Below are positions 39,272 to 51,599 of a stretch of DNA of 64,000 nt, one piece after another. The stretch comes from Polytrichum commune (lineage: Eukaryota; Streptophyta; Polytrichopsida; Polytrichales; Polytrichaceae): contig OX485808.1 in the NCBI GenBank assembly GCA_950295325.1, positions 8,374,501 through 8,438,500 on the forward strand, read 5' to 3'. The translations under genes were made by a program, and so were the position numbers. Below the pieces are notes generated by a model. It was not told the DNA's origin. It made no database searches and worked only from the letters and a program-made list of their open reading frames with translations. Position 1 is the first letter of the stretch, and every line of letters begins with the position of its first letter.

Positions 39272-39766
39272 TGCCCCCTTCCCACCTAACATTGCAAAAT
39301 AACCAAAGCCTTTCCTCAAAACCGGGTAAAGCTCTCTCGGTTATAGTAGAGGCATCCGGCTGTCCCAATGCACCTACAAGAACTTGCTATGGAGATTTCC
39401 ACATGTTCATCGTTTTATCTACCACGCAATGAATGTTGGATAGATTTTGTCCCGTCCCCAAATGCCTTACTAGTCATTTATATTATCATCGGTTTTTGTT
39501 GATAAAGCTCCTCATGCCCTCATAGTTAAGACTAAAAACAACCAATCACAAGGGCGAGGGGCGACACTTTTAAAGGTCCTACATTCTTGCTTCATGTCTA
39601 GTGGTACTGATGGGAGGGTTGGTGCTTGAGGCTTCAAACCTCCACTTCTAAACCATGCCACATCATTTGCTGACTAGGCTCGGGACTAGATAGTGTCGAC
39701 GGTGTGAAGGCCGTATTTTTAGAACCAACTTTTAGGCTTAGCTAAAGTCAAGTGGGAAGGGGGCGA
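39272..39766. mobile_element. Non-autonomous TIR element, family B copy 2
   Basis: The left end CCCCCTTCCCACCTAACATT is mirrored by the right end, which reverse-complemented reads CGCCCCCTTCCCACTTGAC followed by TTTAGC. The right part shares TTAGCTAAAG plus a GTGGGAAGGGG-type stretch with the copy at 506-1,103. The target duplication is unclear. Confidence 0.55.
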
Positions 39767-40133
39767 AAGTGTACCACAATTCAGCCTAGGGATTCGTGGT
39801 GTCTATTGGGGCACGTTCACACATTGGACAACCAAACACAAACACAAAGGGCCGCTAACTTGGGTAACATTAGTTTAGGTGGGAGTAGTCTCATTAGCAA
39901 GATGCTAAAGCACCCCTATTGAGTTATGTCCGCCTAAGAATCCACGTCCCTTGGTCCACGTGTCAGTGCCAAGACCATCATTTTTGGGCATACCCATGTT
40001 GTTGCCCGTAGCTTGCTTGACTGAACAGAACCATGGACGGAGTTAGTTCCAACGACGTTAGTCATGCTTCAAGCCATGGACCCTCCTCAAATATTAAGAA
40101 CATTTCCAACTCCCATCTCATCGATTATGTACC
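39767..40133. other. Intergenic, nothing recognised
   Basis: No gene or repeat structure seen apart from ordinary AT-rich sequence. Confidence 0.5.
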
Positions 40134-40445
40134 ACATTTGCTAATGTGTTATGCAAACAAGATTTGCGGATGTATTATGCTCTAAAATTTAAAGAATGTA
40201 TTATGCACCAAGATCTGTGAAATGTATTATGTGTCAGATCTAGATGTACAAATGTGTTATGCACTAGATCCAGATGTACAAATATGTTATGCGCTAGATC
40301 TAGATGTACAAATGTGTTATGCACTAGATCCAGATCCACAAATGTATTATGCGCTAGATCCAAACGTACAAATATGTTATGCACTAGATCCAGATGTACA
40401 AATGTATTATGCACCAGATCCAATTCCACAAATGTGTTGTGCAAC
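40134..40445. repeat. Minisatellite, about 11 units of 26-30 bp
   Basis: A unit of the type GATGTACAAATGTGTTATGC plus ACTAGATCCA repeats. The TGTTATG/TGTATTATG marker recurs every 26-27 bp in the first, degenerate units and every 30 bp from about 40,223 on. The 30-bp period leaves frames open on both strands with 10-residue repeats. These are artefacts of the repeat and not genes. Confidence 0.9.
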
Positions 40446-43400
40446 AAAATTAATGGATCCGATCTTGTTCGTGCCCATAACTATTTCATATAAATAATGC
40501 TTGTAATCAAGAGGTTTTCCTTTCTAAGTCAATGATGCCAATATTATATAATTTAGTGCAAACACCCATTGTTCTATACTTATATAACATACGTGATTTG
40601 TAGGTTATGCGTAAGTTTTTATGATTGCATTTAATCAAATTATGTATTGGTAAATGATGTGGGGTTATGAGATTTTCCTATGTCTAATAATTATGTTGAT
40701 TTATTACAATCTACCGTTCGTAGTAGTGTAGATCCATGATTGTTCTGTACTTGTTCGCTTGGATCATCACTTATGAGTCTTTAATCAGTTAGTTAATCTA
40801 GTTGGTTTAATAATACAAATGTGTTGATATAATAGCATATATCCACATACACATAACATATTGACTTGCTGAGTTTTGTGGTTGCAGCATAATTTATCAA
40901 GACATGGTTGGAAACAAGTTGTAATTTGTACAAAACATTTATAATTTTCACTAGATAAGAGTCAACTTCATGGACCTCAAACCCAACTATGAGACATACG
41001 ACAAAGATGCCAAAGCTAACCCAATTGTTTTTTAAGTTGTACATGCAAATTTGATAATGAGATTACAAGAATTGACCCAATATCCACCAACAAGCCCATT
41101 TGCATTTGAGGACCTCCGGCAGACTCAACAAGTTTTCTCGGGAAATGGTTGTTATAACACCATCAACTCTGCAGCCATACCTTGGGAGAGGCTTCATAAC
41201 CTCAAAGTTGGTGAACAAAATAACAACCTCTTTCCATGTAAATTTACTAAATAAATTATGAAGACAAATCTTCCAAATTCCCTCAACAATCCAAGAGCCA
41301 ACAATTTTGGAATTGCAATAAGGTGATGTTATCCATCACGATCATCTTCTCTTCACTAGTTGTTTCTCAAATTAATGCACCCTCGCTTATTCATTCTAAT
41401 GCTTGCATGTATATCATGAACTATAAAGGCCATAAATCATAATAGGCGCCTCCATCCATACATCGAGCCTCTAATATGAGAGATCAAGCTTGAAAATCGT
41501 AGACATCAACAATTAGGATGTTATGTGTGAAATCTACAACCACTTTATAAATGCTTAACATTCTCCACTATATTCATATATAGATGCAACTTTAGGCCAA
41601 ACGATACGACAAGGATTGTTCCAATGGACACGCAAACTCTCCTTAAATCTATGCAAAAATATATATATAAAAAAAAAGATATGAAATTAAAGCGAAGCGT
41701 GGTCACAAGACTATCCCCGATTATGACATTTTCCTTGTTAACCGCAAAATGGGCCAAAAGATACGAAGAATTGGCAAAATTGTGGCAGGTTTGTTCATTA
41801 AGCGTGTGTGTCTTTATTGTTTTGTTGCAAAGAGGCCTTATTTTAATGACTCATTATGTCAACTCATATGTGAGCATGTAGAGCATACAAACACACATGG
41901 AAAGTTGTACCATGGAAGCATAGTGGTTGGTTTATGTCACAAATTGGGGTTTAAAATTCTTAAGACATGAAACTTCGTATAGATTACATGCATGCCTTAG
42001 AATTATCTCTAGCTCAAATCATGAACCATCACAAATAAAATGCGAAAGAGTTGGCAAAGTGTAATGAACGCGTGACAAGAGATTAATTATCGCTCCCTTT
42101 TGATGTACAAAATATTTGCAAGAAGAGAGTTGAAGAGTTGTGGGAAAAACACTCTTCGGATCTAATGAGCGTGCGAATGTGTATACATTAAAAACCCTGA
42201 ATCCGTGTTTTTTTCATCAATAACACTCTCTTCTAAACCTTAATAACAATAACCAATAAGACATTCCATTCAATCTTGGAATTTAGACTAAATGACAAAA
42301 ATAGATATTGGCCATATTTGGCCATAATAGTGCAATTGCAATTGACACATTGTTCGGAACCAACCAAACCAAGGAAGTTGGTAGCTCCAATGTTTAAATT
42401 TGAGAATTTATGTACAATCTAAGTTAAAGTTTGCGTTATGGAATTTATACAACATTTTTTTTAACATCATTTGATTAGTTTATTGGTTGTACTATACTTG
42501 CTTTATACAATCATGATGTTCAATGATTGAAAATATGGAATATCGGTGGTCTTCTTTGTTGTTTCACGATCTCGTGAAGATGATCTTAGACCTATGCTTG
42601 ATGCATTGCAACGTTGAGATCCTTCACGAGATATGAAGTTTGTCGTGTAAATAGCGATCCAGTGTCACTGCAGCTCGAGTACCAATCACCACTAATAACC
42701 AACACTAAAACATAGCAAAGTCACACATAAACAACACACCTTGACAGAGAAGGAAGATAGTCAAACACTCATAAGAGCTCTAATCTCTCTTCAAATGCAC
42801 ACAATGAGTCAAGTTATCTCTCACTCCACCATGGGAGAATCCAAGAGTGTAAGAAAGGGGAGAAGAACTCAACATTTATTGCAAACACATGTAATCTTCA
42901 CCTCACATAAGCTCTCTCCTTACACTCACTCACAAGGCTTAACTTGGCAAGAATGCCAAGCCAAGGAAGAGGCTCCTCACCTAGGAGCCTTCCTCTCCAC
43001 AAATAAGATTCATCCATCCAAATCTAAATGGATGAAACCCAACGGATAAGGTGTGGCTGCCGACGCCGCATACCGTGACAAGTTCATTATCAATAATTGT
43101 TGACAATGCACAATAATTATAATATTCTAAGGTATTTGTCTTTATATTATGCATTCTTTGATATGTACATTATGAAACCCAAAGAACATTTCTATTGTCT
43201 TAGTATTTTGCGAATCTGCAAAAAACTGAAGATTAAGATGTTGAAGATGCCATCAACCTCTGTGATGTTGCAAATCAGGTTGGTAAAGTAGGAAACTTGA
43301 TTTGCCTCGATTTCCAAGTAGATCCGTTTGATATGTTATCACAAATTTCATTATTTGATTGAAATCTTGGTGATGTAGCTCATCCGCTCGAGCTCTCTCA

Positions 43401-46400
43401 TAACACACAAAACAAACTAGGCCATAAGATTAAATAAACGGTATCATTCTTATATGAGTATTTTGCAGAAATCACGATAGAAAATTGTGGTGTATAAGAA
43501 TATTTAGTCGCATACTTAAAATATATAAAGGGGAAACAAAAAGATTTAATTGCAAGAGATGTAGCGACATTTCATAAGAAAAAAAAAAACACAATTTTAT
43601 TCCATGCATGTGACAGTGACCGTTTATTGAAAAAACATATAGAATGTTTTTTGAAGAGTTTACTAGAAGATCATGCAAGAAGTTTAATGCTGACGGAAGC
43701 AAATAAAAATTGCTAGGGTATGAATAAAAAATGTTGACTAAAATTATGTTAATTCATTGCAAAACATATCACAATTCAATAAATGATGATACTTCAAGTG
43801 TTCTGCATAACACGTATCACATGAGATATAATGTATGGCACATTATACACGTCACATTCTACATGACGCTTTTGCATGACACATTTTGCATGATGTTTTT
43901 TGCATAACACATTCTATGCAAGATTTTGTACATGATATATTCTATGATATAAATTAGTCATACAAAAATGGTCCATCGGTATAGATTAAAGTAATTCCAA
44001 AAGGAACATTTTATTTTAGGGCTAAACATCAGCTTGAGTTGACATAATTAATGAAGAATAAAATTATAATAATCAATATAGTTTGCAACTATTGTAGATA
44101 ATGTTTTCCCTTAAATTATTTCTCATAATAAGAATTGCTACTTGTTGTAACTCAGTAATATGTTTTGTCCTTGAACTCTTTCTCAATGGCTCGTGGTGAT
44201 TTTTCATGGTGCAGTCTTTATTAGATGTTCTTTAATTTTCCGGAACAACATTTCACTCCCAATCAAATTGTGGCCACCTTTGGATACAAACATCTTAAAA
44301 ATGCCAAAGTAAAGCATGTTTCTTATATTAAGAGCTTTACTTTGAAAACATTATAGGTCTTTGTTCTACAACCAACCACAAATCAATTTTGTGTAATAAA
44401 ATATAAGATATTTAACTATAATTTATAAGTGCAAAATATATTAATAGATTTAAAATTATTAATTTTCCACAAATATATTGGTATATTCATTTTTCTTATG
44501 AAAATATTTGTAATGCACTTCAAAACTTAGTAGTTGCACTCCTACTTGAATAGGTGTGGTAGCATAATACAATTTTTTCAAATTTTTGTGTTGGCATGAT
44601 TTTTCCATATTATGGACCCCTCACAAAATGTTTTCCAAGTAGCCCAATTTTTTACCAAATAAACGTGAATATGCTTGTCATCATGCAACTTAGCACTCTT
44701 CAAAAACTCATAATTTCATGAATACTCGTCACTGAAGACTAAAAGATTCTAATGATTTTTGGCATAGTATGAAACAAATAAAACGTCAATTTCAAAAACA
44801 ACCACCTTCCACTTTCTTGTTGTCAATAAAATGAAACTATCACATTCTGCACCTCTTGGCGATTTTCTCATTTCCAAGGAGATCATAAAATGTATAAAGA
44901 TTCATAACACTGCATTTAATATCCATTACTTGTGAATTATACCACACTCGAAACCAATCTAGAAGATGGTTTGATAACATACATTAATTTGATTTTAAAT
45001 AAAGAATAATACATTTTTATGACAAATAAGAATACAGACTATAATAATTAAAATTGATATACAAGGAAACATTAATAACCGTTGACAAGTGCATCCAACC
45101 TACATAATTCTAAAATGCATTATCAACCGACATATATGTTACAAAATGGTATATTTTGATAAACTTAAATGTAATCCTAATATACTGGGATTCGATGATT
45201 TGTATAGATTGATTTTTTTTCATAATAAAATATTTTTTTCTTGCCTCACATTTGTGTTGTCATTAATTGCCAAATAAATACTATTATTTATGAATATAAG
45301 TACATTGATGTTAGTACTCAATGGTTAAATATACAAAGAAAATATTTTTTAAAATTTAATTTCGTTATAAAGATGTCATATATCTTAATATGGTCTTTTA
45401 ATCACTTGTCGGTTGCAATGGTTCGCCCATCTTGTTATTAAATTTAGAGTGTGATTTGTATTTAATCATAATAATTGATTAAATATCTTCATATGTGACC
45501 TATACAAAAAATATATAACATTTTTACATTCATTTATCTTCATTTGAACCTTTCAATTTGAGATGGATAATAATTTGATTAAAAAAAAAAACTGACATTG
45601 GCATTTTTTCTTGCCAACAAATATTGTGACAAAATTTGTAAATGCATGCCCACACATAAATATACATATATCAATGTTGAATCAAACCAAGAACATGTAT
45701 GTTTGAAGAGAAATTCATCTGGGATCTCACATTCCATGCCACAATCTATATGACTTTGTATGCAGTTCTATTAATAAAGATATAGATCTTGATTACAATT
45801 GGCTTTAACTGGTTTGATTCACTACCCAATAATGCAAAGTATAAGGATTACGATATGCATTCAGATTCTACAAAATCTAAAAATAAAATAAAACAAACAT
45901 CTCCAACTCTTCTATTACAATGATAATTGTCATTAAACAATCTTTATCATGATGTACAAAAAATATAAATTTTAAAGTGAACCCTCTAAAATGATATGTC
46001 ATGGATCATATATGGCCATAAGATTTTTTATCATGAAATTAAAAGCTTGGACAATGTGTGTGCAATTTACATCAAGTGTAATGAAATAATGTTGTGCATT
46101 GTCAATGATAATCACCACCATCTCATATCATTCGGCCTCCTTGTATTTTCAAGAGGTAAGTGGTCCATAAACAAATGGATTTTTTTTTGAAGATATAAAA
46201 CAAATGAAACAATCTGCAATTTTCTAGATGCCAATGTTATTTTTTTATATAAGTCAACTTATATCAACACCTCTTGAATATATGATATTTTTGTTAGCTA
46301 TAAATCTTCAAAAGTTATGTTTTTTGCCACCGCATAAATAGATTGAGATAGACGGTAAGTATGATTAATTCTTGAGATTTAACAATCCAACTAAAATAAT

Positions 46401-48856
46401 ATCATTCAACGTAATGGGACTTCAGAATTCATTTAATTGCAACCTAATTGATGCAACCAACTTCTCATATTTTTCTTACTCTACACTAATTTCACATATA
46501 CATAATTCATATGTTTGAATTCAATTATGAGATGAATAATTTAAAAAACAATATCATCATAAAAATATTAATTATAAATTATGAATAGATATGTATTATA
46601 ACTATATATACTATATAACCATCTATATCAAATATTAATATGTATTTAGTAGTAATTGTTTGTACCACATTCAATGACACAATTTCATAAATTGCTGTCA
46701 TTTCTAAATGTTTCATTCAATCTGGTTGATAGTTCTATGGTTATTATAGCTACATCCTATTACCTTATAATTAAATGATCATATAGACTGATATAATCCT
46801 TAGTCAATGATTGGATTGTACAAAGTTAAAAATTTATAGACCTCCACAATAATTGGATAAAATCTGGTTTCAAAGAAGAGAAAGCTTAAGGGCATGTATA
46901 ATAGTTAAATATATTTTCTATTTGTAACAATGTACAATTTCAAAAGCAAATTCACATAATTATAGATATAATTTATGCAGTTATATGTAATATACTAAAA
47001 CAATATGAACTCCTCTATAGATGATGATAAGAAATTGATCGGCCACTCCTTGGGGTGTCTAAATATTACATCTGTTAAATTTTAGATGTCAATCATTTTT
47101 TAAGCAATTATTGCTATATTGGTTTGGACTTCAAATTAACTCTGAATTTTGTATATTTATTATGTATTAGACTAACCGTTACTCTATACAAACAATGACT
47201 TTGAGTAGTTGGATGGAATGCCCTTTAGTAACATAGTAAACAATGCATACTTTTAAGTTGTTATATGTGTGTCTATCGCCAAAAACGTTGTTGAATGTCA
47301 CATTGAGTAATCTTTCTTCCTTCAAATATATTAGGTGTTCTATACAATAAGTTGGCATATTTAGTAATTTCTTGGACATCCATTATTTTTTTTTGGGTCT
47401 ATAATCAATACATATAGATCATGAAGTGGGACAAAAATTGGGGGAGGAGCCAAATTGAATCGGTTCTTGATAATAAATGTTGATGCTTTGGTAATGACCT
47501 GTATCTCGACCTCAATTTCGGATGGTCTGACCTTCACACTTTATACTTTCATATTGACAAATAGATGCAATAATAAAAATACCAATCTAATGTGGTTGAC
47601 TAATTTGTTGAACTTTTGTTTTACAAGTTGAAACAAATGTTGGTGTTCAATATTTTCCTCTGAGTTTATATAAGTAGCCATGTAAGAATTAACAAGACAT
47701 AATACATAATAAAATCCTTGTTATTAAAATTCAACAAACCCTAACATAGTGGAGCCACACAAAATACCACCAATTCAGTTTATGTATTGCAATACTAATT
47801 CTGGTGGCAATACTAAGGAACTTTGCCAAAACATTTCATATATGATTATATATATATAATTTTTTCAACAACAAAATGTGAAGATATTGATAAATAAAGG
47901 TTCAGCATATGTTGTGCACTACACTGATTATCCCAATAAGTAAGGGAGGGCTCTTAGCGAGTGTGCAAAATTGATGAAGGTGATACTAATTTATTTATGC
48001 TATAAAATTAGTGCGACCAAAAGATCTAGGAATCATTGTTCATCTCGGCACTCATTGAAAATACTATTCACAATAGCATTATTCACTGAAAGTACCAACA
48101 CTATTCTACGTGGCACTATTCACTAACAAGCATGTGTTTGCATATAATATTTTTTTATCATTCTACAAGCACTAAACCTGTCCTAATTTTCTTGAAATTT
48201 ATGGTAAATCAACATATATTGATGAATTTGGTATCACTCAATAAAAACTCTCTCCTTCACTGATTTTGAGAGTTGGCAACATAGTGCATGTTTCAGGAAT
48301 TAGTACCACAAGCACTTATTGGGATAATCAGAGTAGCCCTTGGCACTAGTGGCTAGCTAGGAACTAGTATAGTGTGTCACTATAGTGTCCATCCTCGAAA
48401 GGGGAGAGTAGTATTGTCCCAATGTCCCCTTGTCCGGTGGGCATCGGGTCATTGACATTACGAACGGACACTTTATTCACACCAGCCCCTTGCTAAAAAG
48501 GGACCGGAGTTTCTATCTATCTTTCTATCTATTTGTAGCCCTTGGTACCTGGTTGCCACTTTACATCCACTGCAGAAAGAAAATAAAGAAAGAAAATATA
48601 AGAATGTCATCACTTTCTTCACGAAGGTTAAAAAATCCTGATAGTACACATGAGTAAACCTAGTGTGGGTACTAGCAAGTAACCGGATTCGTAATTAGTG
48701 TGGGTATTAACAAGTAACTGGTTTGTGGGTGTCGGTTACCACAATTAGCCCCCAATAATTACCTGCCTAGCCATGTACCAACCACCGGTCGTCGGGGGTC
48801 AATATTTGTATCAAATTCTTCAAAAATCATGTCGGTCCGCTCATGTTTCTAATTAA
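40446..48856. other. AT-rich gene desert
   Basis: More than 8 kb with strongly AT-rich sequence, especially from about 43.3 to 48.3 kb, and only short featureless frames. Within it, 43,796-43,965 shows degenerate 13-21 nt repeats of a TGCATGACACATTTT type. A small inverted AGGCTCCT/AGGAGCCT pair lies near 42,969-42,989. Two tandem copies of a TAGTGTGGGTAYTARCAAGT block occur near 48,660-48,725. I see no RNA gene. Confidence 0.55.
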
Positions 48857-49345
48857 GGGGCGCTTCACACTATGGCCGAAGGTCGAGAGGCCGTCGATTT
48901 TCACCAATCAAGTTGCAAGAAACCAAGAGTTCGGCCTCTCGACCCTTCACACTATGGCCAAAGTCCAAAGGCTGTCGCAATTTAAAATGATTACTTTTTG
49001 AAGAAAGCGACGGACTCTCGAAGGAAGTTTGGGTCGGACTGGAATGAAAACCCAAACTATGGTCGAGAGGCTGTTGGTTTTTTCTCATCAAAAAATCAAT
49101 CAATGACAAGATCTTGGCTATTAGCTTGGAGAAGTTGTTTTGAGCAAGGAATAAAGTGGGATGCTCCTGTGGGTTTGGACTTTGGGCTTGGCCTTTGGAG
49201 GCTTCACACTATGCCCGGCCGAAGGCTCCACTTACTATATTTTATTGGCCATCCATTTTCAGCCCATTTCTTTGGACTCTCAACAAAGTTTGGCCACTCA
49301 ATCCCACAACCTCTTGACTTCGACGGCCATAGTGCGAAGCGGCCC
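48857..49345. mobile_element. Family A MITE copy 4 (PIF/Harbinger type) with TAA target duplication
   Basis: The left end GGGGCGCTTCACACTATGG(CC) and the reverse-complemented right end GGGCCGCTTCGCACTATGG(CC) match at 19 of 21 positions. The element is flanked by TAA at 48,854-48,856 and 49,346-49,348. Length is 489 bp. Inside, the terminal motif recurs several times in both orientations (near 48,945, 49,055 and 49,203), so the element looks internally rearranged. This is the clearest family A copy and supports a PIF/Harbinger (Tourist-like) assignment. Confidence 0.85.
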
Positions 49346-49348
49346 TAA

Positions 49349-50289
49349 CGTCCAATTGGTTCTCCCATTTAAATGGCGCCACACTACGTCCCTCGAGTTT
49401 GTCTTGGAATGGGCATGCACACAAAACTCATCATACAATATGATTGACATGCATGATTCCTCGCACTAAGTTTGCCACTTGCGGTATTTTAGGATTGGGT
49501 GTGCTTGGCAGGAGTCGGTATCTATACTTTAATCCATTCATGTGCATTGAACTGGAGCTCAACTATGTATGGGCCCCTCCTAAAAACACGGGTATCTTTA
49601 CTTTTGAATGGTGGTGTGGCAACTTGGCAAGCTTGAGGGCTTCACCTCCCCCCCAAGTAGGTCATAACACAGTCCGGGAAGTTCTATACAAAAATTGGTA
49701 CCTTTTTTTACCTTTTTACTCGGGAGCTACCAAAAGCCAGTTTTTTTTTAAATTTTTAAATTTAAATTTTAGTTTGGTAGTTTTTCTAGTTTCTAAATTT
49801 TACTTCGCTGTATTTATGAAGTTATGTATAGTAAGTTGGATTTTTTGTTTAAATTTGATTTATTAAAAGAAAATTGGTGGTATGTTTTCAAGGGGGTGAA
49901 TGTGTGTTGAAAGAAATCCCAAGTATCCTTGGAAGGAGTCAAACTTTGCCAAGCCCCCACCATCTTGGGGCCAAGGATGTAGCCTTTGAAATATGTATGG
50001 ATCCAAAGAGGGTGCATACATTTTCTAGAGGCTGCTTAGTCCAACAATACATGCAACCTTTAAACTAATCGACATCCTCAATTGGGAAACAAAACTGAAG
50101 GTACGGAACAAGAAGCATCACTTGCAGAAGACATATAACGTGAAGGGTTAGCATATAGGAACCGGTACTTAATTCCACTTTTCCACAAAGGAATTGCCTC
50201 TTCAATTATATAATTATCAAAGTTCTCATATGGCGGCTCCAAAGCAATTCTAAGCATAGCTTCCAAATTTTTTCTTCCAACCCACCGGG
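49349..50289. other. Intergenic, nothing recognised
   Basis: A 140-codon frame at 49,444-49,866 runs through T-rich sequence and is Phe-rich. I see no domain or splice-supported partner and do not call it. Confidence 0.45.
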
Positions 50290-50675
50290 TCTTGAATCAC
50301 TTACAACCGACAACCATTTTTAGTCCCCCAAACCACCAGAAGCACCCACAACTTACAATCAACCCACCAACATGAAAATCTAGCATAAATGTTCCTCAAA
50401 TCTCCATACATTTGCGAACAACATCACTTGGCCTACAATCAATTTGCCTTTGTGATCGAATCTAATGGCAATGTAATGCCTTGAAGTTCATTGATGCAAA
50501 TCAAACCCCACTAGGCTTTGAATCACCCACAACCGACATCCAAATTTGATCCCCCAAACCACCAAAAGCACCCACAACTTACAATCAACCCACCAACATG
50601 AAAATTCAACATAAATGTTTCTCGAACTTCCATGCATCCACGAACAAAAACAATTGGCTTGCAATCGATTGATTG
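50290..50675. repeat. Direct repeat pair, about 160 bp, offset 226 bp
   Basis: Copy 1 (about 50,290-50,456) and copy 2 (about 50,516-50,675) share TTGAATCAC, CACAACTTACAATCAACCCA and CCAACATGAAAAT in the same order, with scattered differences. The intervening 60 bp is unique. They may be remnants of a local duplication. Confidence 0.75.
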
Positions 50676-50980
50676 TCTAGACATGGACTTGCCAACAAAG
50701 GTTGGAAGATAGACCCACTAATTGTCATCACTGCAGGCGCTAGGGCTGCCACACATATCCCCTCTATGGATAACATTGAAACAACATTTAAAACCCCTAA
50801 GCAGAGCATCAAGAACACATTTGAGGCAATTAATGTCATCGCTATACAATACGCCATGTCCATAATTCTGCACAAAAGAAGGATAGAAAATTATAACGAG
50901 CCAATACCACTTGACACACAACTACCATAAGAACTCCTAAAACACTAGCCAACCAATAAATAAAAAGATATCAAAATAAA

Positions 50981-51298
50981 CTAATGGAAGGCCCATGACT
51001 CAAACATCCACCCCACAAAGTTATAACCTTTGCCCCTACAAACACTACAACCGCACCAACACATGGCCAACTTGGTCACCCCAGTTTCTATAGTGCCCAC
51101 CCCGAGAGGGGTTAGTAGTCCTGCACCACTGATATTATGTCCAGTGGACATAATATCAAGGGTGGGTCGAACGGGCATTTCAATCATGCTGATCCCACCA
51201 GGGGTCAGCGTTTCTTCTCTAGACATGGACACAATCACCATAAATACTGCTACCCACAATTGCAAAACCAGAAGGAAAGGTGAAGGGAAAACTAACAT
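50981..51298 (-). CDS. Doubtful small open frame, possible membrane or secreted Cys-containing peptide (105 aa)
   Basis: The minus-strand frame opens with MLVFPSPFLLVLQLWVAVFM, a plausible signal peptide or signal anchor. It continues through a Gly/Thr-rich middle to a CWCGCSVC cluster and stops after WAFH. Upstream there is a TATA-like TATAAG (minus strand, about 51,517-51,510) and a pyrimidine-rich leader with GGGTTTTTCTCTCTAACCC. A possible 3' splice site (CTTTTGTGCAG) near 50,880 precedes another Cys-rich reading (FKCCF, CGSPSAC), which might be a second exon. I recognise no family. A 29-bp near-perfect palindrome (51,130-51,158) lies inside the frame. It could be chance or a transposon relic. 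Confidence 0.25.
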   Translation of the reverse strand: MLVFPSPFLLVLQLWVAVFMVIVSMSREETLTPGGISMIEMPVRPTLDIMSTGHNISGAGLLTPLGVGTIETGVTKLAMCWCGCSVCRGKGYNFVGWMFESWAFH

Positions 51299-51599
51299 TT
51301 TAGCACCTAATTCAATGTACCCTTGAACGAGATTGACAAATGATGCAAGATCGGAAGCCACCCATTGAGCTCGAAGCCAAACACAGAGCTTGAAATACCG
51401 CCGAGCTTGAAAACACAAGAGTAAAAAGTGGAAACTTAGACCAAGAATGGGTTAGAGAGAAAAACCCCAATGAAGGAGTGAGGTACTTTGCCCAAGGGGC
51501 TTAAACTCTTCTTATACTTGTGAGAAAGGGTCCCTGGCTGCTTAGAGCCTCAAAACCCTAATCGGCCCAGTGACAATGAAACCAACCATAAATTAGCCT

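Noticed and set aside
40175-40497. Open frames of about 80-90 codons on both strands with decapeptide repeats
   Set aside because: They are translations of the 30-bp minisatellite in several frames at once.
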